Origin: an uncultured Cellulosilyticum sp.
GTDB lineage: Bacteria > Bacillota > Clostridia > Lachnospirales > Cellulosilyticaceae
DNA: 59,701 bases
NCBI GenBank assembly: GCA_934725855.1
Contig: CAKVCL010000021.1
Span: 1-59,701 of the forward strand
Direction of reading: 5' to 3'
Shown here in pieces: positions 1-9,685 of the stretch. Every line of letters begins with the position of its first letter. Position 1 is the first letter of the stretch. The translations under genes and the position numbers were made by a program. Below the pieces are notes generated by a model. That model saw only the letters and a program-made list of their open reading frames with translations. It was not told the DNA's origin and did no database searches.

Positions 1-1
1 A

Positions 2-75
2 GGCCCAGTGGTACAGCTGGTTAGCACGCCGCCCTGTCACGGCGGAGGTCGAGGGTTCGAGTCCCTTCTGGGTCG
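2..75 (+). tRNA. tRNA-Asp (GTC)
   Basis: Full cloverleaf. The acceptor stem GGCCCAG (2-8) pairs with CTGGGTC (68-74) and G75 is the discriminator. The anticodon stem CCGCC/GGCGG closes the loop CTGTCAC with anticodon GTC at 36-38. The T-arm carries GGTTCGAGTCC. No CCA is encoded. It is the first of seven clustered tRNAs, and the cluster may extend left of the window. Confidence 0.97.
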
Positions 76-130
76 TTGCAAGTAAAGAAAACTTGCATAT
101 TGTTAAAAAGTATGTTATCATACAGCATAT

Positions 131-203
131 GGTCGCTTAGCTCAGCTGGGAGAGCACCTGCCTTACAAGCAGGGGGTCATAGGTTCGAGCCCTATAGCGA
201 CCA
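131..203 (+). tRNA. tRNA-Val (TAC)
   Basis: Acceptor stem GGTCGCT (131-137) pairs with AGCGACC (196-202), discriminator A203. Anticodon stem CCTGC/GCAGG with loop CTTACAA gives anticodon TAC at 164-166. CCA is not encoded. Confidence 0.97.
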
Positions 204-210
204 TCAATAT

Positions 211-295
211 GCCCGAGTGGCGGAACTGGCAGACGCACAGGACTTAAAATCCTGCGAGCTAACCCCTCGTACCGGTTCGATTCCGGTCTCGGGCA
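211..295 (+). tRNA. tRNA-Leu (TAA)
   Basis: Class II tRNA with a long variable arm. Acceptor GCCCGAG (211-217) pairs with CTCGGGC (288-294), discriminator A295. Anticodon stem CAGGA/TCCTG with loop CTTAAAA gives anticodon TAA at 245-247. CCA is not encoded. Confidence 0.97.
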
Positions 296-352
296 TATAC
301 TTACTATTAATAATATTTTAACTTACACATTTATTAAATAGTAATTTGAAAT

Positions 353-425
353 GCCGATATGGCTCAATTGGCAGAGCAGCTGACTTGTAATCAGCAGGTT
401 TTCGGTTCGAGTCCGAATATCGGCT
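353..425 (+). tRNA. tRNA-Thr (TGT)
   Basis: Acceptor GCCGATA (353-359) pairs with TATCGGC (418-424), discriminator T425. Anticodon loop CTTGTAA gives TGT at 386-388. CCA is not encoded. Confidence 0.97.
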
Positions 426-430
426 TATAT

Positions 431-511
431 GGTGGGATTCCCGAGTGGCCAAAGGGGGCAGACTGTAAATCTGTTGCGATAGCTTCGAAGGTTCGAATCC
501 TTCTCCCACCA
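431..511 (+). tRNA. tRNA-Tyr (GTA)
   Basis: Class II tRNA. Acceptor GGTGGGA (431-437) pairs with TCCCACC (504-510), discriminator A511. Anticodon loop CTGTAAA gives GTA at 465-467, followed by a long variable arm. CCA is not encoded. Confidence 0.97.
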
Positions 512-540
512 TATGTTATAACCTTATTTTAAGGTAATAA

Positions 541-617
<77 letters not shown>

Positions 618-626
618 TACATACGT

Positions 627-699
<73 letters not shown>

Positions 700-705
700 T
701 GATAT

Positions 706-750
706 AAAGCACCTCTTAATTAAGACAGCTTAATTAAGAGGTGCTTTTTT
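706..750 (+). terminator. Terminator of the tRNA operon
   Basis: Perfect 19-bp stem, AAAGCACCTCTTAATTAAG with its complement across a 4-base loop, running into a T tract (TTTTTT). It closes the tRNA cluster. Confidence 0.93.
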
Positions 751-894
751 CTGCCCAATAAAGTATTGAGAAAATACTAGAATAGTTAACGGAAAAAAGA
801 CAAATAGTGCTGATGTAGGAAAAATAAAATAATTATTAATAATAGTGTCAAAATCAGCCTTGGTTTTATGATAGTAGTAAGAGGAGGTTAGTGT

Positions 895-1599
895 ATGCGA
901 GGGAGATTACTAATAGTAGAAGATGATGAGCAGATTGCTAGTATTCTAAAAGAATATTTAACAAATAAAGGTTATGAAGTTAATTGGGCATCTACAGGCA
1001 ATGAGGGGTTAGAGGATTTTAAAATAGGGAATTATGATTTATTAATCGTTGATGTTATGTTACCTGGATTAGATGGGTATAGTTTATGCCAAAGCATTAG
1101 ATTGATCAGTGATGTGCCAATTTTAATTGCTAGTGCTAGAAATAAAGAATTAGATAAAATTAAAGGACTAAAGATTGGGGCAGATGATTATGTAACAAAA
1201 CCCTTTAGTTTAGCTGAAGTTGAAGCAAGGATAGAATCATTACTAAGAAGATATAAAAAAGCAATTTGTGAAGGAAGTCCTGAAGAAGTTTATCGGTATG
1301 AGGGTGGACTAGAGATTAATTTTAATAGAAAGCAAGTCTTTATGAATGGTGAAACCTTGCTTTTAACGGCTACAGAATGGAGTTTACTAACCATTTTAGC
1401 GAAGAATCCGAGTAGACCTTTTACCAAAAAAGAGCTATATGAAAATGTATGGCAAGAAGAAGATATAGAAGGAAGTAATACGGTTACTGTACATATAAAA
1501 CAGCTTAGAACTAAATTAAAGGAAGATAGTAAAAATCCTAAATATATAGAAACAGCATGGGGAATCGGTTACCGCTTTATAGGAGGTAGAATAGAGTGA
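895..1599 (+). CDS. OmpR/PhoB-family response regulator
   Basis: 234 residues, normal for the family. The N-terminal receiver domain (about 1-115) has the acidic pocket E9-D10-D11, phosphoacceptor D53 in IVDVMLPGLDG, a Ser at about 80 and the conserved K102 in TKPF. The C-terminal winged helix (about 130-230) has the family ending ETAWGIGYRF. A GAGGAGG site lies just upstream of the ATG. Its stop overlaps the GTG start of the histidine kinase (GTGA), so the two are translationally coupled. It probably controls this operon and perhaps the downstream lipoprotein and peptidase; the signal is unknown. Confidence 0.93.
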   Translation: MRGRLLIVEDDEQIASILKEYLTNKGYEVNWASTGNEGLEDFKIGNYDLLIVDVMLPGLDGYSLCQSIRLISDVPILIASARNKELDKIKGLKIGADDYVTKPFSLAEVEARIESLLRRYKKAICEGSPEEVYRYEGGLEINFNRKQVFMNGETLLLTATEWSLLTILAKNPSRPFTKKELYENVWQEEDIEGSNTVTVHIKQLRTKLKEDSKNPKYIETAWGIGYRFIGGRIE

Positions 1600-3062
1600 A
1601 GTTAAAACAGTACCTAACTATTTCACACTTGATGGTACTTATTGCGACACTGTTATGTATTTTTGTAGGTATTGAAATTAATGCCATATATAATACGCGC
1701 ACAAAGATAAAGGATGATTTAGATGCTAAAATGGAATTTTCTAGATATATTGAGGTTTTAGATAACCCGAATTTGTACAACGGATCAGTTAAAATCTCAG
1801 AGGTTCTTAAAGGAATTACGGGAGATAGAGATGTTGTTATTACATTATATAATCCAATGGGACTTACCCTTTATTCATCAATTCCTAAAAATGAAAGGAA
1901 GGTTTCGGATGAAGAACTTTATTCAAATTTAAATAGAGTGGTATATCGGTATAATATATATACTCTCAAAAAAATTGTACTTAATGATAATTCTCAAGTG
2001 GTAGGATTTTATGAAATGAGTATAGAGAGAGAAAATATTAAAAGAGCAATCCAAAAAAATGTGGTTATATCAGGTGGAATGTTAGGAGCCATTATGATTG
2101 TCCTGTTTTCAGTTATTATGAGAATAATAAATAATAGATATAGTAAACCTTTATTAGCTGTTACACAAAGCATGAATGAATATGCTAAAGGCAATACAGA
2201 TGTCTATATTAACTATAAAGCTAAAGATGAAATTGGTGAACTTTGTAAGCATTTTAATGACATGAAGGATGAACTAGAAGAAAATAAGCATGTCGTAGAG
2301 CAAGAGCAAAAGGCAAAGGAATATATGATTGCCACTATTTCTCATGATCTTAAAACGCCTCTTACTTCAATTAGGGCATATTCTGAAATGCTTAAGTTAG
2401 CCGATATTAAAGATGAAGTAAAGAAGGACGAATACCTAGAGATTATTTTAAATAAATGTGATTATATGAGAGATATGTTAGATGACTTGTTGACATATAA
2501 TTTACTAAGTATGAATTATCAACTTGTATGTGTTGAGGTAGAAGGAGAAGAATTCTGTGAAATGCTATATTCTGGTATTGAGGCAACTTGCGAACAAAAA
2601 CATATTACAGTTGAAACAGAAATAGATGTTCATGGTAATTATTTAGTAGATGTTAAGTATATGACTAGAGTAGTTGATAATATTGTAAGTAATGCGATTA
2701 GACATACACCGGAGGGAAATAAGATATGGTTAGGAGCTTTTTCAACAGATGCAAAACTGCCAGATTGGGTAGATGGCTCATATAGAGAAGTATTAAAGAA
2801 GTATATAGAGCCAGGGTTATTTTTAATGGTAAAGAATCAAGGAAATGCAATTAGTCAAAAGGATAAAGATAATTTATTTAAACCCTTTTATCAAGGGGAT
2901 GAAGCTCGTAGTAAGAAGGAACATAAAGGCGTTGGCTTGGGACTTAGCATATCTAAAATGATTATGGAGAAGCATAAAGGAGCAATTGAGGTTGTACCTA
3001 TACCAGGCGTAGGAAATATGATGTTATGCTACCTTAAAACTACCTCTGGAGAGGAAGAATAG
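1596..3062 (+). CDS. Membrane sensor histidine kinase
   Basis: 488 residues, GTG start with AGGAGG upstream. One N-terminal membrane helix (about 8-28), an extracytoplasmic sensor loop of about 125 residues, a second helix (about 156-177), a HAMP linker, then HisKA with phosphoacceptor H250 in ISHDLKTPLTS. The N box is near N366 (NIVSNAIRH) and the glycine box KGVGLGLSIS near 445. The first G box reads VKNQGN, the DxG-less variant common in clostridial kinases. It is the partner of the preceding regulator and is followed one base later by a lipoprotein gene, which suggests an accessory sensor or target. Confidence 0.93.
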   Translation: MKLKQYLTISHLMVLIATLLCIFVGIEINAIYNTRTKIKDDLDAKMEFSRYIEVLDNPNLYNGSVKISEVLKGITGDRDVVITLYNPMGLTLYSSIPKNERKVSDEELYSNLNRVVYRYNIYTLKKIVLNDNSQVVGFYEMSIERENIKRAIQKNVVISGGMLGAIMIVLFSVIMRIINNRYSKPLLAVTQSMNEYAKGNTDVYINYKAKDEIGELCKHFNDMKDELEENKHVVEQEQKAKEYMIATISHDLKTPLTSIRAYSEMLKLADIKDEVKKDEYLEIILNKCDYMRDMLDDLLTYNLLSMNYQLVCVEVEGEEFCEMLYSGIEATCEQKHITVETEIDVHGNYLVDVKYMTRVVDNIVSNAIRHTPEGNKIWLGAFSTDAKLPDWVDGSYREVLKKYIEPGLFLMVKNQGNAISQKDKDNLFKPFYQGDEARSKKEHKGVGLGLSISKMIMEKHKGAIEVVPIPGVGNMMLCYLKTTSGEEE

Positions 3063-3063
3063 G

Positions 3064-4239
3064 ATGTCTAATAATTATAAAATAGTACTTACAAGATGCT
3101 TTTTATATATAAGTATTGTAGCACTAATGACAGGATGCAAGGACATTGCCACATCGGCAGTTATTGATACAATCACACAAGAAGAGCAGGTAGAAACTTT
3201 CCATGGGGAATCCATTCAAAGAACGTATATCGATGAGGAATTAATAGAAGAAATGAGCAGCGAGGAGTGGAAAGGAAAAGGAAACAATTATTGTATCTAT
3301 TCTAAAATAAAAACTAAAAAGGAATACGTTAATGAAGAAATAGAAGCAGATAGGGTTCAAGATGGTTTTATTTTAAGGGATGAAAAAGATGTCATTAACG
3401 GAAACTTACTAACTGCGTACTTACCATATAAGAATGAATACTATACTAAGAATGTGACATTAGAGAAGAAAATAGTAGAAGAGATTAGTCGCATGGGGAT
3501 ATGTAAAGCATTAGAAACAGGGTATTTAAAAGATTATGTTATGGAATGCATCTCGAATATTGAACAAGACTATGATTTATCTATTGAAGATGATATAAAA
3601 GTAAATGGAAGATTAACACAGCATATAATTGCTACATCAAAGGATACTGATAGGGATGAAAGAGCAGAAATATGGATAGATCAAAGTACTTGGCTTATTG
3701 TGAAGGAGTTAGTGGTACAAGGCAATATATTAGTTTCATTTGAATACACTAGTTTTCAAATTAATCCAATTATTAATGATAGACATTTTGAAATCAGTAT
3801 TCCTTCTACTGCTAAGGTAGTACAACTTGAAGATGGAATTGAGGAAATTAATGAAGTAGTCACTATAAAGGAAGCTAGAGAACTTTTAGGGGTTCCTATT
3901 TACTATTTGGAAGGAAATGATAAAGTAAAATCTGCAGAAATACATTATATAAAAGACGCAGGTACGCTTTATGGAAGAATAGAGATAACATATGTTACAA
4001 ATGACGGAAGTAAAATAGTGATACAAACCTTACCTAATAATACAATCAATAAGAAAGTGAAAATTGATTATGAGACAATATTGATAAAGGGAAAAGAAGC
4101 AGATTATATAGAAACAGAAGGTTCCAGAATTATTATGATCAATGGTGATCAAAGCATATGTAATATATATACTCAAAATAGTAATATAAGTAAATCTGAA
4201 TTTATTGAGCTAATGGACTTCCTAGAAATAAAGAGTTGA
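3064..4239 (+). CDS. Lipoprotein, DUF4367/LolA-like, two-component accessory
   Basis: 391 residues. The signal peptide ends in the lipobox LMTGC, with C25 as the lipidated cysteine, so it should be anchored on the outer face of the membrane. The middle part (about 130-260) looks like the beta-rich LolA-type fold and the C-terminal part (about 265-390), ending ELMDFLEIK, resembles DUF4367. No catalytic residues were recognised. It starts one base after the kinase stop, so it belongs to that operon. The fold assignment is by pattern only. Confidence 0.7.
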   Translation: MSNNYKIVLTRCFLYISIVALMTGCKDIATSAVIDTITQEEQVETFHGESIQRTYIDEELIEEMSSEEWKGKGNNYCIYSKIKTKKEYVNEEIEADRVQDGFILRDEKDVINGNLLTAYLPYKNEYYTKNVTLEKKIVEEISRMGICKALETGYLKDYVMECISNIEQDYDLSIEDDIKVNGRLTQHIIATSKDTDRDERAEIWIDQSTWLIVKELVVQGNILVSFEYTSFQINPIINDRHFEISIPSTAKVVQLEDGIEEINEVVTIKEARELLGVPIYYLEGNDKVKSAEIHYIKDAGTLYGRIEITYVTNDGSKIVIQTLPNNTINKKVKIDYETILIKGKEADYIETEGSRIIMINGDQSICNIYTQNSNISKSEFIELMDFLEIKS

Positions 4240-4312
4240 TAGAAAAAAGTGACATATCAATAAAAATAGAGTAAGATAAACTAATGGATATAAGTAAGTC
4301 TTAGGAGGATAC

Positions 4313-5971
4313 ATGAAAAGAAATAAGCTAAAGCGACTTGTTACAGGATTATTAATATGGGTTATTATGACAGGGCAAGTATTTTCAGCACAAACTCTAA
4401 AAGAAAGTAATATAACGAGAGCTAATTTAAAACTAGTTGATATGAAGTATGAGCATATTGAGTATGCTGAAGCACAAGGAATATTGGATAAATTAGAGGA
4501 CATAGATGAGACACAAGAAGATGAGATTTTCAAATGTGAAGAGGAATTCTATGAACTATACTGTAAAGTAAGTACAATGATTCAGATTTCAAAATTAAAG
4601 TATCAGTTAAACACGAATCAAAACAACTACTTTAAAGAGTATCTTTACTCAATAGATTTATTAGGAAAAATGAAAAGAGCTTATGTAGACGCATTTGGAG
4701 ATGAAGAAAGTAATTTATCTGATGAGTTAAATGAGTATTATGCATTAAGTATTGAGCGTTCTAAGTTAGTAGACGAGTATTCCTCAAAACAAACTAGTAT
4801 AACGATTGATGTAGATGGAAAAGAACTTGGACTAGCAGATATAATTAAGAGGACATCTAATGATACGAAGGACTTTGATAAGTTGTACGATGAATGGTAT
4901 ACAGCTTATAATAAATCGGTGGGAGAAATCTTCTTAAAGCTAGTAAAAATTGATAATGAAATGGCTGAAATAAAAGGGTATAAGAATTATGCTGAAAGTG
5001 CTTATAAGAGCTATTCAAGAGAATACTCACCAGAAGATATAAAGACATTTATTGCGCATGTGAAAAAAACAGTGCCCAAGATATTCAAACAACTTTACAT
5101 GAGCAATATAGCAGCAGACTATGTATTACAGCAGTATACCTATAAGAATGATGATGAATTATTAAATGATATAGATAAGGGATTTATATCAAAAAATGAC
5201 AGTTTGCAAAGAGCATATGAGTATTTGATAAAATATGAGCTGTACGATATTGCCTCAAGAGATAATAAGGAATCAGGTGGATTTACTACATATCTTGAGC
5301 AATATGCTGAGCCTTTCATGGTGCTTAACTATCAAAGCCAATATCAAACAGCATTAACATTTATTCATGAGTTTGGACATTATTTCTCCTATTATCAGAT
5401 AGGTGCTAATCAAGGTGGTTTAGATTTAGATGAGACCTATTCACAAGCACTTGAACTCATTGCTATGCCATACTACAGTGAAATTTTCAAAAATGATCAG
5501 TATAGTAAAGCAGCAAAAATTTATACGATTGAGAGTTTATTAGGTGCTATTATTCAAGGATGTTTATATGAGGAGTTTTTAAATGTAGTTTATCAAAATC
5601 CTGATATGACAGTTGATGAAATGAATAAGACATATGGAAAAATAGCAAAAGAATATGGATTGACTGTAGATAATCGTAGTTGGTGCTTAGTAGTACATAA
5701 TTTTGAGATGCCGTATTATTACATTAGTTATAGCGTTTCGGCAGTTGCTGCATTTGAGGTATGGGCAAAGGCTTTACAGCAAGAAGAACAAGGAATAGAA
5801 ACCTATTTTAAACTAATTGAAGCAGGTAAAGATCATTCATTTATTGAAAGTATAGAAAAAGCAGGGCTTAGCAGTCCGTTTGAACAAAAAGCGTTAGAAG
5901 ACATCGTAAAATCAGTTGAAATCTATTTAGGATTAAATGAACAGAAAGCACAGTTAAAAGATGCTGCTTAA
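4313..5971 (+). CDS. Exported M3-family metallopeptidase (oligoendopeptidase F-like)
   Basis: 552 residues. An N-terminal hydrophobic stretch (about 9-25, ending FSA) looks like a cleavable signal peptide, unusual for cytosolic PepF. The zinc site HEFGH has H352, E353 and H356, and E381 lies 25 residues after the last His, as in M3 enzymes. A late YYYISYSVSA motif also matches the family's substrate-binding segment. A TAGGAGG site precedes the ATG. It lies 73 bp after the two-component/lipoprotein operon and may share its regulation. Likely role: cleavage of short peptides outside the cell. Confidence 0.9.
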   Translation: MKRNKLKRLVTGLLIWVIMTGQVFSAQTLKESNITRANLKLVDMKYEHIEYAEAQGILDKLEDIDETQEDEIFKCEEEFYELYCKVSTMIQISKLKYQLNTNQNNYFKEYLYSIDLLGKMKRAYVDAFGDEESNLSDELNEYYALSIERSKLVDEYSSKQTSITIDVDGKELGLADIIKRTSNDTKDFDKLYDEWYTAYNKSVGEIFLKLVKIDNEMAEIKGYKNYAESAYKSYSREYSPEDIKTFIAHVKKTVPKIFKQLYMSNIAADYVLQQYTYKNDDELLNDIDKGFISKNDSLQRAYEYLIKYELYDIASRDNKESGGFTTYLEQYAEPFMVLNYQSQYQTALTFIHEFGHYFSYYQIGANQGGLDLDETYSQALELIAMPYYSEIFKNDQYSKAAKIYTIESLLGAIIQGCLYEEFLNVVYQNPDMTVDEMNKTYGKIAKEYGLTVDNRSWCLVVHNFEMPYYYISYSVSAVAAFEVWAKALQQEEQGIETYFKLIEAGKDHSFIESIEKAGLSSPFEQKALEDIVKSVEIYLGLNEQKAQLKDAA

Positions 5972-5986
5972 CAGAATCAGGTATTA

Positions 5987-6018
5987 CAAAAAAGAAGGTT
6001 TATAAACCTTCTTTTTTG
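5987..6018. terminator. Bidirectional terminator between convergent genes
   Basis: Perfect 14-bp inverted repeat with A-rich and T-rich flanks (CAAAAAAGAAGGTT, loop TATA). It ends the peptidase gene on the plus strand and the flavoprotein gene on the minus strand. Confidence 0.9.
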
Positions 6019-6048
6019 TGTGGAAATATATAATGTGAGAGAAAAATA

Positions 6049-7281
6049 TTAAGGCTTAGAAAGTAAATAATCTTCTATACTTTGGACTACTTTTTTAGCT
6101 GCAACAACAGCAGCAATAACCGTTTTAGCGCCACTTACCACATCGCCACAAGCAAATACGCCTTGTCTTGTAGTATGCCCCGCATCATCTGTTACAAGCA
6201 ATCCGTATTTAGTATCTAGCCCAGTAGTACCTGTTACAATATAGTTGCGAGGGACTTGGCTTACCGCAATGATGATACTATCACAGGCAAAAAGTTTTTC
6301 AGAATCTGGGATGATTTCAAGTTTAACGTTACCATCTGGAGTAGTTATTTTTTGAGTATCTGCGAAAATAACCCCTTCTTCTGTAATTTCAATAGGAGAT
6401 TTATACAGAGTAAAAATAATCCCATCTTCTTTAGCTTCACGAATTTCAGCTTTTGTAGCAGTCATATCTTCTTCACTGCGACGATAACAGATATGCACTT
6501 CTTCGGCCCCATAATATTTGGCACTTCTGGCAGCATCCATAGCTACATTTCCAGCCCCAATAACAACTACTTTTTTGCCTAAATGATAGTTTTTAGGATT
6601 TTTAAGATAGTCAATGGCATAGTGAGAATGACCTAAAGTTTCACCTTTTATGCCCAGTGTTTTAGGATTCCATACACCCGTACCAATAAAGATTGCATCA
6701 TAACCATCCGCTAAAAGTTTATCAACCGTAATAACTGGACCAACTAAAGTATTATATTTAATGGAAACGCCTAATTGAAGAAGCTTTTGCTCCAAATCGT
6801 CAATTAGTTTACGAGAAAGTCTAAATTCAGGTATACCATATGAAAGCACACCACCGATACGATCATGTAATTCAAAAAGAGTAATTTTGTAGCCTTTACG
6901 TGCAAGAAGCATAGCAGCAGTAATCCCAGCAGGACCAGAACCTACGATAGCTATACGTTTTCCATTAAGTGGAGCTTTTTCTATGGTAAGTTCTTCTAAA
7001 TATTGCTTAGAAATATAAGCTTCAATATCACAGAATTTTACAGGTTCACTTTTAATACCACGAATACAATGACCAAGACATTGATCCTCGTGAGGACATA
7101 CAACTGCGCAAATGGCACTTAATGGATTATTCTCAAATAAGATTTCCCCAGCTTCATGAATTTTTCCCGCTTCAAAAAGGGTAATAATTTCAGGAACGGA
7201 GGTATATATAGGGCAGTGTGTTTGACAACGTGGATTTTTACATTTCAAACAACGATTAGCTTCAAGTAATAAGTTTTTCAT
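6049..7281 (-). CDS. GltD-like FAD/NAD(P)-dependent oxidoreductase
   Basis: 410 residues. The N-terminal Fer4_20/DPYD domain II has two cysteine clusters (C11, C14, C19, C23 and C58, C62, C68, C72) for two [4Fe-4S] clusters. The FAD fingerprint GSGPAG is near 114-119 and the NAD(P) fingerprint VVIGAGNVAMDAA near 241-255. The C-terminal FACGDV segment binds FAD. This is the glutamate synthase small-subunit architecture, but no large-subunit gltB is adjacent and the chain is about 50 residues shorter than homotetrameric GltA-type enzymes, so the electron acceptor is unknown. GGAGG precedes the ATG. It is transcribed alone, divergently from the moxR operon. Confidence 0.88.
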   Translation of the reverse strand: MKNLLLEANRCLKCKNPRCQTHCPIYTSVPEIITLFEAGKIHEAGEILFENNPLSAICAVVCPHEDQCLGHCIRGIKSEPVKFCDIEAYISKQYLEELTIEKAPLNGKRIAIVGSGPAGITAAMLLARKGYKITLFELHDRIGGVLSYGIPEFRLSRKLIDDLEQKLLQLGVSIKYNTLVGPVITVDKLLADGYDAIFIGTGVWNPKTLGIKGETLGHSHYAIDYLKNPKNYHLGKKVVVIGAGNVAMDAARSAKYYGAEEVHICYRRSEEDMTATKAEIREAKEDGIIFTLYKSPIEITEEGVIFADTQKITTPDGNVKLEIIPDSEKLFACDSIIIAVSQVPRNYIVTGTTGLDTKYGLLVTDDAGHTTRQGVFACGDVVSGAKTVIAAVVAAKKVVQSIEDYLLSKP

Positions 7282-7490
7282 ATTGACCTCCTATAGAGTA
7301 AGTTTAGGATTATTGTAAACAAAACAAGTAAAAATGTAAATATCTAGGGGAATATACCAGTATATTCATGCAAAGTTACATCATATTTAAATACTACAAT
7401 AAGATTTAGAGTATTTCAGGTTTTAGGGCAATGGACTCTGTATTATAATATAGATGAAAAGAGTGCGAATAGAGGCTATGGAGGACAAGC

Positions 7491-8423
7491 ATGGAAAATA
7501 CCATTGAAAAGATTATAAATAATATAAAAAAGGTCATCATTGGAAAAGATGAACTTGTAAAATATCTACTTATAAGTTATTTATGTGATGGGCATGTTCT
7601 ATTAGAAGGTGATCCAGGGGTTGGAAAAACAAAACTTGCACTATCCCTAGCGAAGAGTATAGAAGGAGAGATGAAAAGAGTACAGTTTACTCCAGATGTA
7701 TTGCCATCAGATATTACAGGATTTTGTCTTTTTAATAAACAAACGAATGAGATGGAGTATAAGAAAGGAGTAGCTTTTTGTAATTTCTTATTAGCAGATG
7801 AGATTAATCGTGCTTCACCTAGAGTGCAATCTAGTTTATTAGAAGCAATGGAGGAAAAACAAGTAACGGTTGAGGGGGTAATAAGAAAACTTCCTAAACC
7901 GTTTATGGTCATTGCTACAGAAAATACAATAGAGCAACAAGGAACATATCCTTTACCAGAGGCTCAATTAGACCGATTTTTTATGAAGTTATGTTTGGAT
8001 TATCCAAGCCGTGAGCAGTGGGAGAAGATCTTAGATCAATCAGAAGGGCATGATCCGCTTAAAGAATTAAAGGCAGTTGCGACACTTGATGAGATGGCAA
8101 CACTTAAGTCAGCTTTAAAACAAGTGCGTGTAAGTAAAGAAATTAAGGGATATATAATCGATATTGCAGAAGCTGTCAAAAACCACGAAATGGTACAGAC
8201 GGGAATTAGTCCAAGGGGAACGATTGCTTTATTAAAAGCTACTAAGGGATATGCATTACTTTGTGGGCGTTCATATGCTATTCCTGATGATGTACATAAA
8301 GTGTTAGTACCAGTTGTAGGGCATAGGATGATACTGGCAGGACACGCAGAGTGGAAAAATATGAAGATTGAAGCGTTACTAAATGCTATATTGGAAACGC
8401 TGACAGTACCTGTATTTAGCTAA
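7491..8423 (+). CDS. MoxR-family AAA+ ATPase
   Basis: 310 residues. Walker A GDPGVGKT at 40-47, Walker B LLADEINRA near 100-108, sensor 1 around ATENT and the arginine-rich ISPRGT segment, which together define MoxR. Members act as chaperones for assembly of neighbouring complexes, classically with DUF58/VWA proteins. TGGAGG lies just before the ATG, and the stop overlaps the DUF58 gene start (TAATG). Confidence 0.93.
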   Translation: MENTIEKIINNIKKVIIGKDELVKYLLISYLCDGHVLLEGDPGVGKTKLALSLAKSIEGEMKRVQFTPDVLPSDITGFCLFNKQTNEMEYKKGVAFCNFLLADEINRASPRVQSSLLEAMEEKQVTVEGVIRKLPKPFMVIATENTIEQQGTYPLPEAQLDRFFMKLCLDYPSREQWEKILDQSEGHDPLKELKAVATLDEMATLKSALKQVRVSKEIKGYIIDIAEAVKNHEMVQTGISPRGTIALLKATKGYALLCGRSYAIPDDVHKVLVPVVGHRMILAGHAEWKNMKIEALLNAILETLTVPVFS

Positions 8424-9649
8424 TGAAGAAACTAAAATTTAAAAAGGTATTTCCTATTAATCCGTTTATACTAATTAGCTATTGTCTATTGGTGTTCTAT
8501 GCCTATGCCAATACAAATAGAAGAATCAATAGCTTATTTGTGCTAATAACCATACTAATTATGATGGATGGTATATATTTCTTTGTTTGCATAAAGCAAA
8601 TAGAAATAACCCTAATAGGTGATAAGATTACACAGAAAAAAGAAGCTTTTGCCATTAAGGTTCAAATAGGTAATAAAGGGATGTTACCAATTACATATAT
8701 GGAATTAGTACCTGCTAATGGGAAAAGAGGACATTTAGAAGAAAACAAGCATATAGTTATAATGCTGAGGAGAAAACAACAAGTCATACAATCTGTTGTA
8801 TATAGGGCAGATTTATGTGGCTTAGAGGAAATTGGTTTAGATAAAGTGGTTTATAAAAGCCCATTTTATTTTTTTAGAAAAGAAGTTGTTATAGAACATA
8901 AAGTACGAATCAAAATTTTACCTGAAATAAGGTACATTGAGAATGTACAGATGTTGGTCCAATTTATAGGAGAACATCAAATACAAGAGGGGCAAGAACA
9001 AAAGATTTCTTTAGAATCCCAAGAAGAGGTGGGTTATGAATTAAAACCATATACTTTAGGGGATAGTCAAAAGCTAATTCATTGGAAAATAGCAGCATAT
9101 AAGGATGAGTGGTTGGTACGGCAAAGAGAACGTGAAAGTGAAGATAGAAAGGATATATTTTTTATTTTAGCACCATTTCTATCAGAACAGTATGGTAATG
9201 AAATCGTTCAACAAGACAAGGTTTTAACAACTTTTGTTTCCTTAATAAGTTACTATCTAGAAAAGATGCAGAAGGTAAGAGTTGCTTTTTATTATAACAA
9301 ATCTTGGCACTATATGAAGATAAAAAATGAAGCTCAATTAAGGACATTGCAAGAAAGACTTGCTAGCTATAAAAGTCTATTAGTGGAGCAGATTGCAAAT
9401 CAAAGAAGTATTATTAAGGGAGTCATTGAATTAGCAGAAAAAAAGGAAGGGACTAAAATAATTGTTTCAGGATATTGGGCAAAAGAGATAGAAACATATA
9501 TTTTAAACAAAGGGGTAAGTAACCACTTACCTTATTTATGGACTGGTAACAATGTAGATAAAGAGGTATTAAGACAATCTGTATTACCAATATGGCATAT
9601 GACAGACCAGTATCAACTGATGCCACTAAATGATATAGAAGAAATTTGA
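8423..9649 (+). CDS. DUF58 domain membrane protein
   Basis: 408 residues. Two N-terminal membrane helices (about 12-30 and 36-56), a beta-rich extracytoplasmic-type region, then the DUF58 signature around residue 210 (YTLGDSQKLIHWKIAA, followed by RQRE). It is the standard partner of MoxR and of membrane transglutaminases in bacteria. Translation is coupled to moxR by a one-base overlap. Confidence 0.9.
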   Translation: MKKLKFKKVFPINPFILISYCLLVFYAYANTNRRINSLFVLITILIMMDGIYFFVCIKQIEITLIGDKITQKKEAFAIKVQIGNKGMLPITYMELVPANGKRGHLEENKHIVIMLRRKQQVIQSVVYRADLCGLEEIGLDKVVYKSPFYFFRKEVVIEHKVRIKILPEIRYIENVQMLVQFIGEHQIQEGQEQKISLESQEEVGYELKPYTLGDSQKLIHWKIAAYKDEWLVRQRERESEDRKDIFFILAPFLSEQYGNEIVQQDKVLTTFVSLISYYLEKMQKVRVAFYYNKSWHYMKIKNEAQLRTLQERLASYKSLLVEQIANQRSIIKGVIELAEKKEGTKIIVSGYWAKEIETYILNKGVSNHLPYLWTGNNVDKEVLRQSVLPIWHMTDQYQLMPLNDIEEI

Positions 9650-9685
9650 GAAGCCAAGTAATGTCAAAAAACAGGAGGAAGGCAG

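Noticed and set aside
76..512. Open reading frames of 81 and 64 codons over the tRNA cluster
   Set aside because: They run through four well-formed tRNAs and have no coding pattern; the tRNAs explain the sequence.
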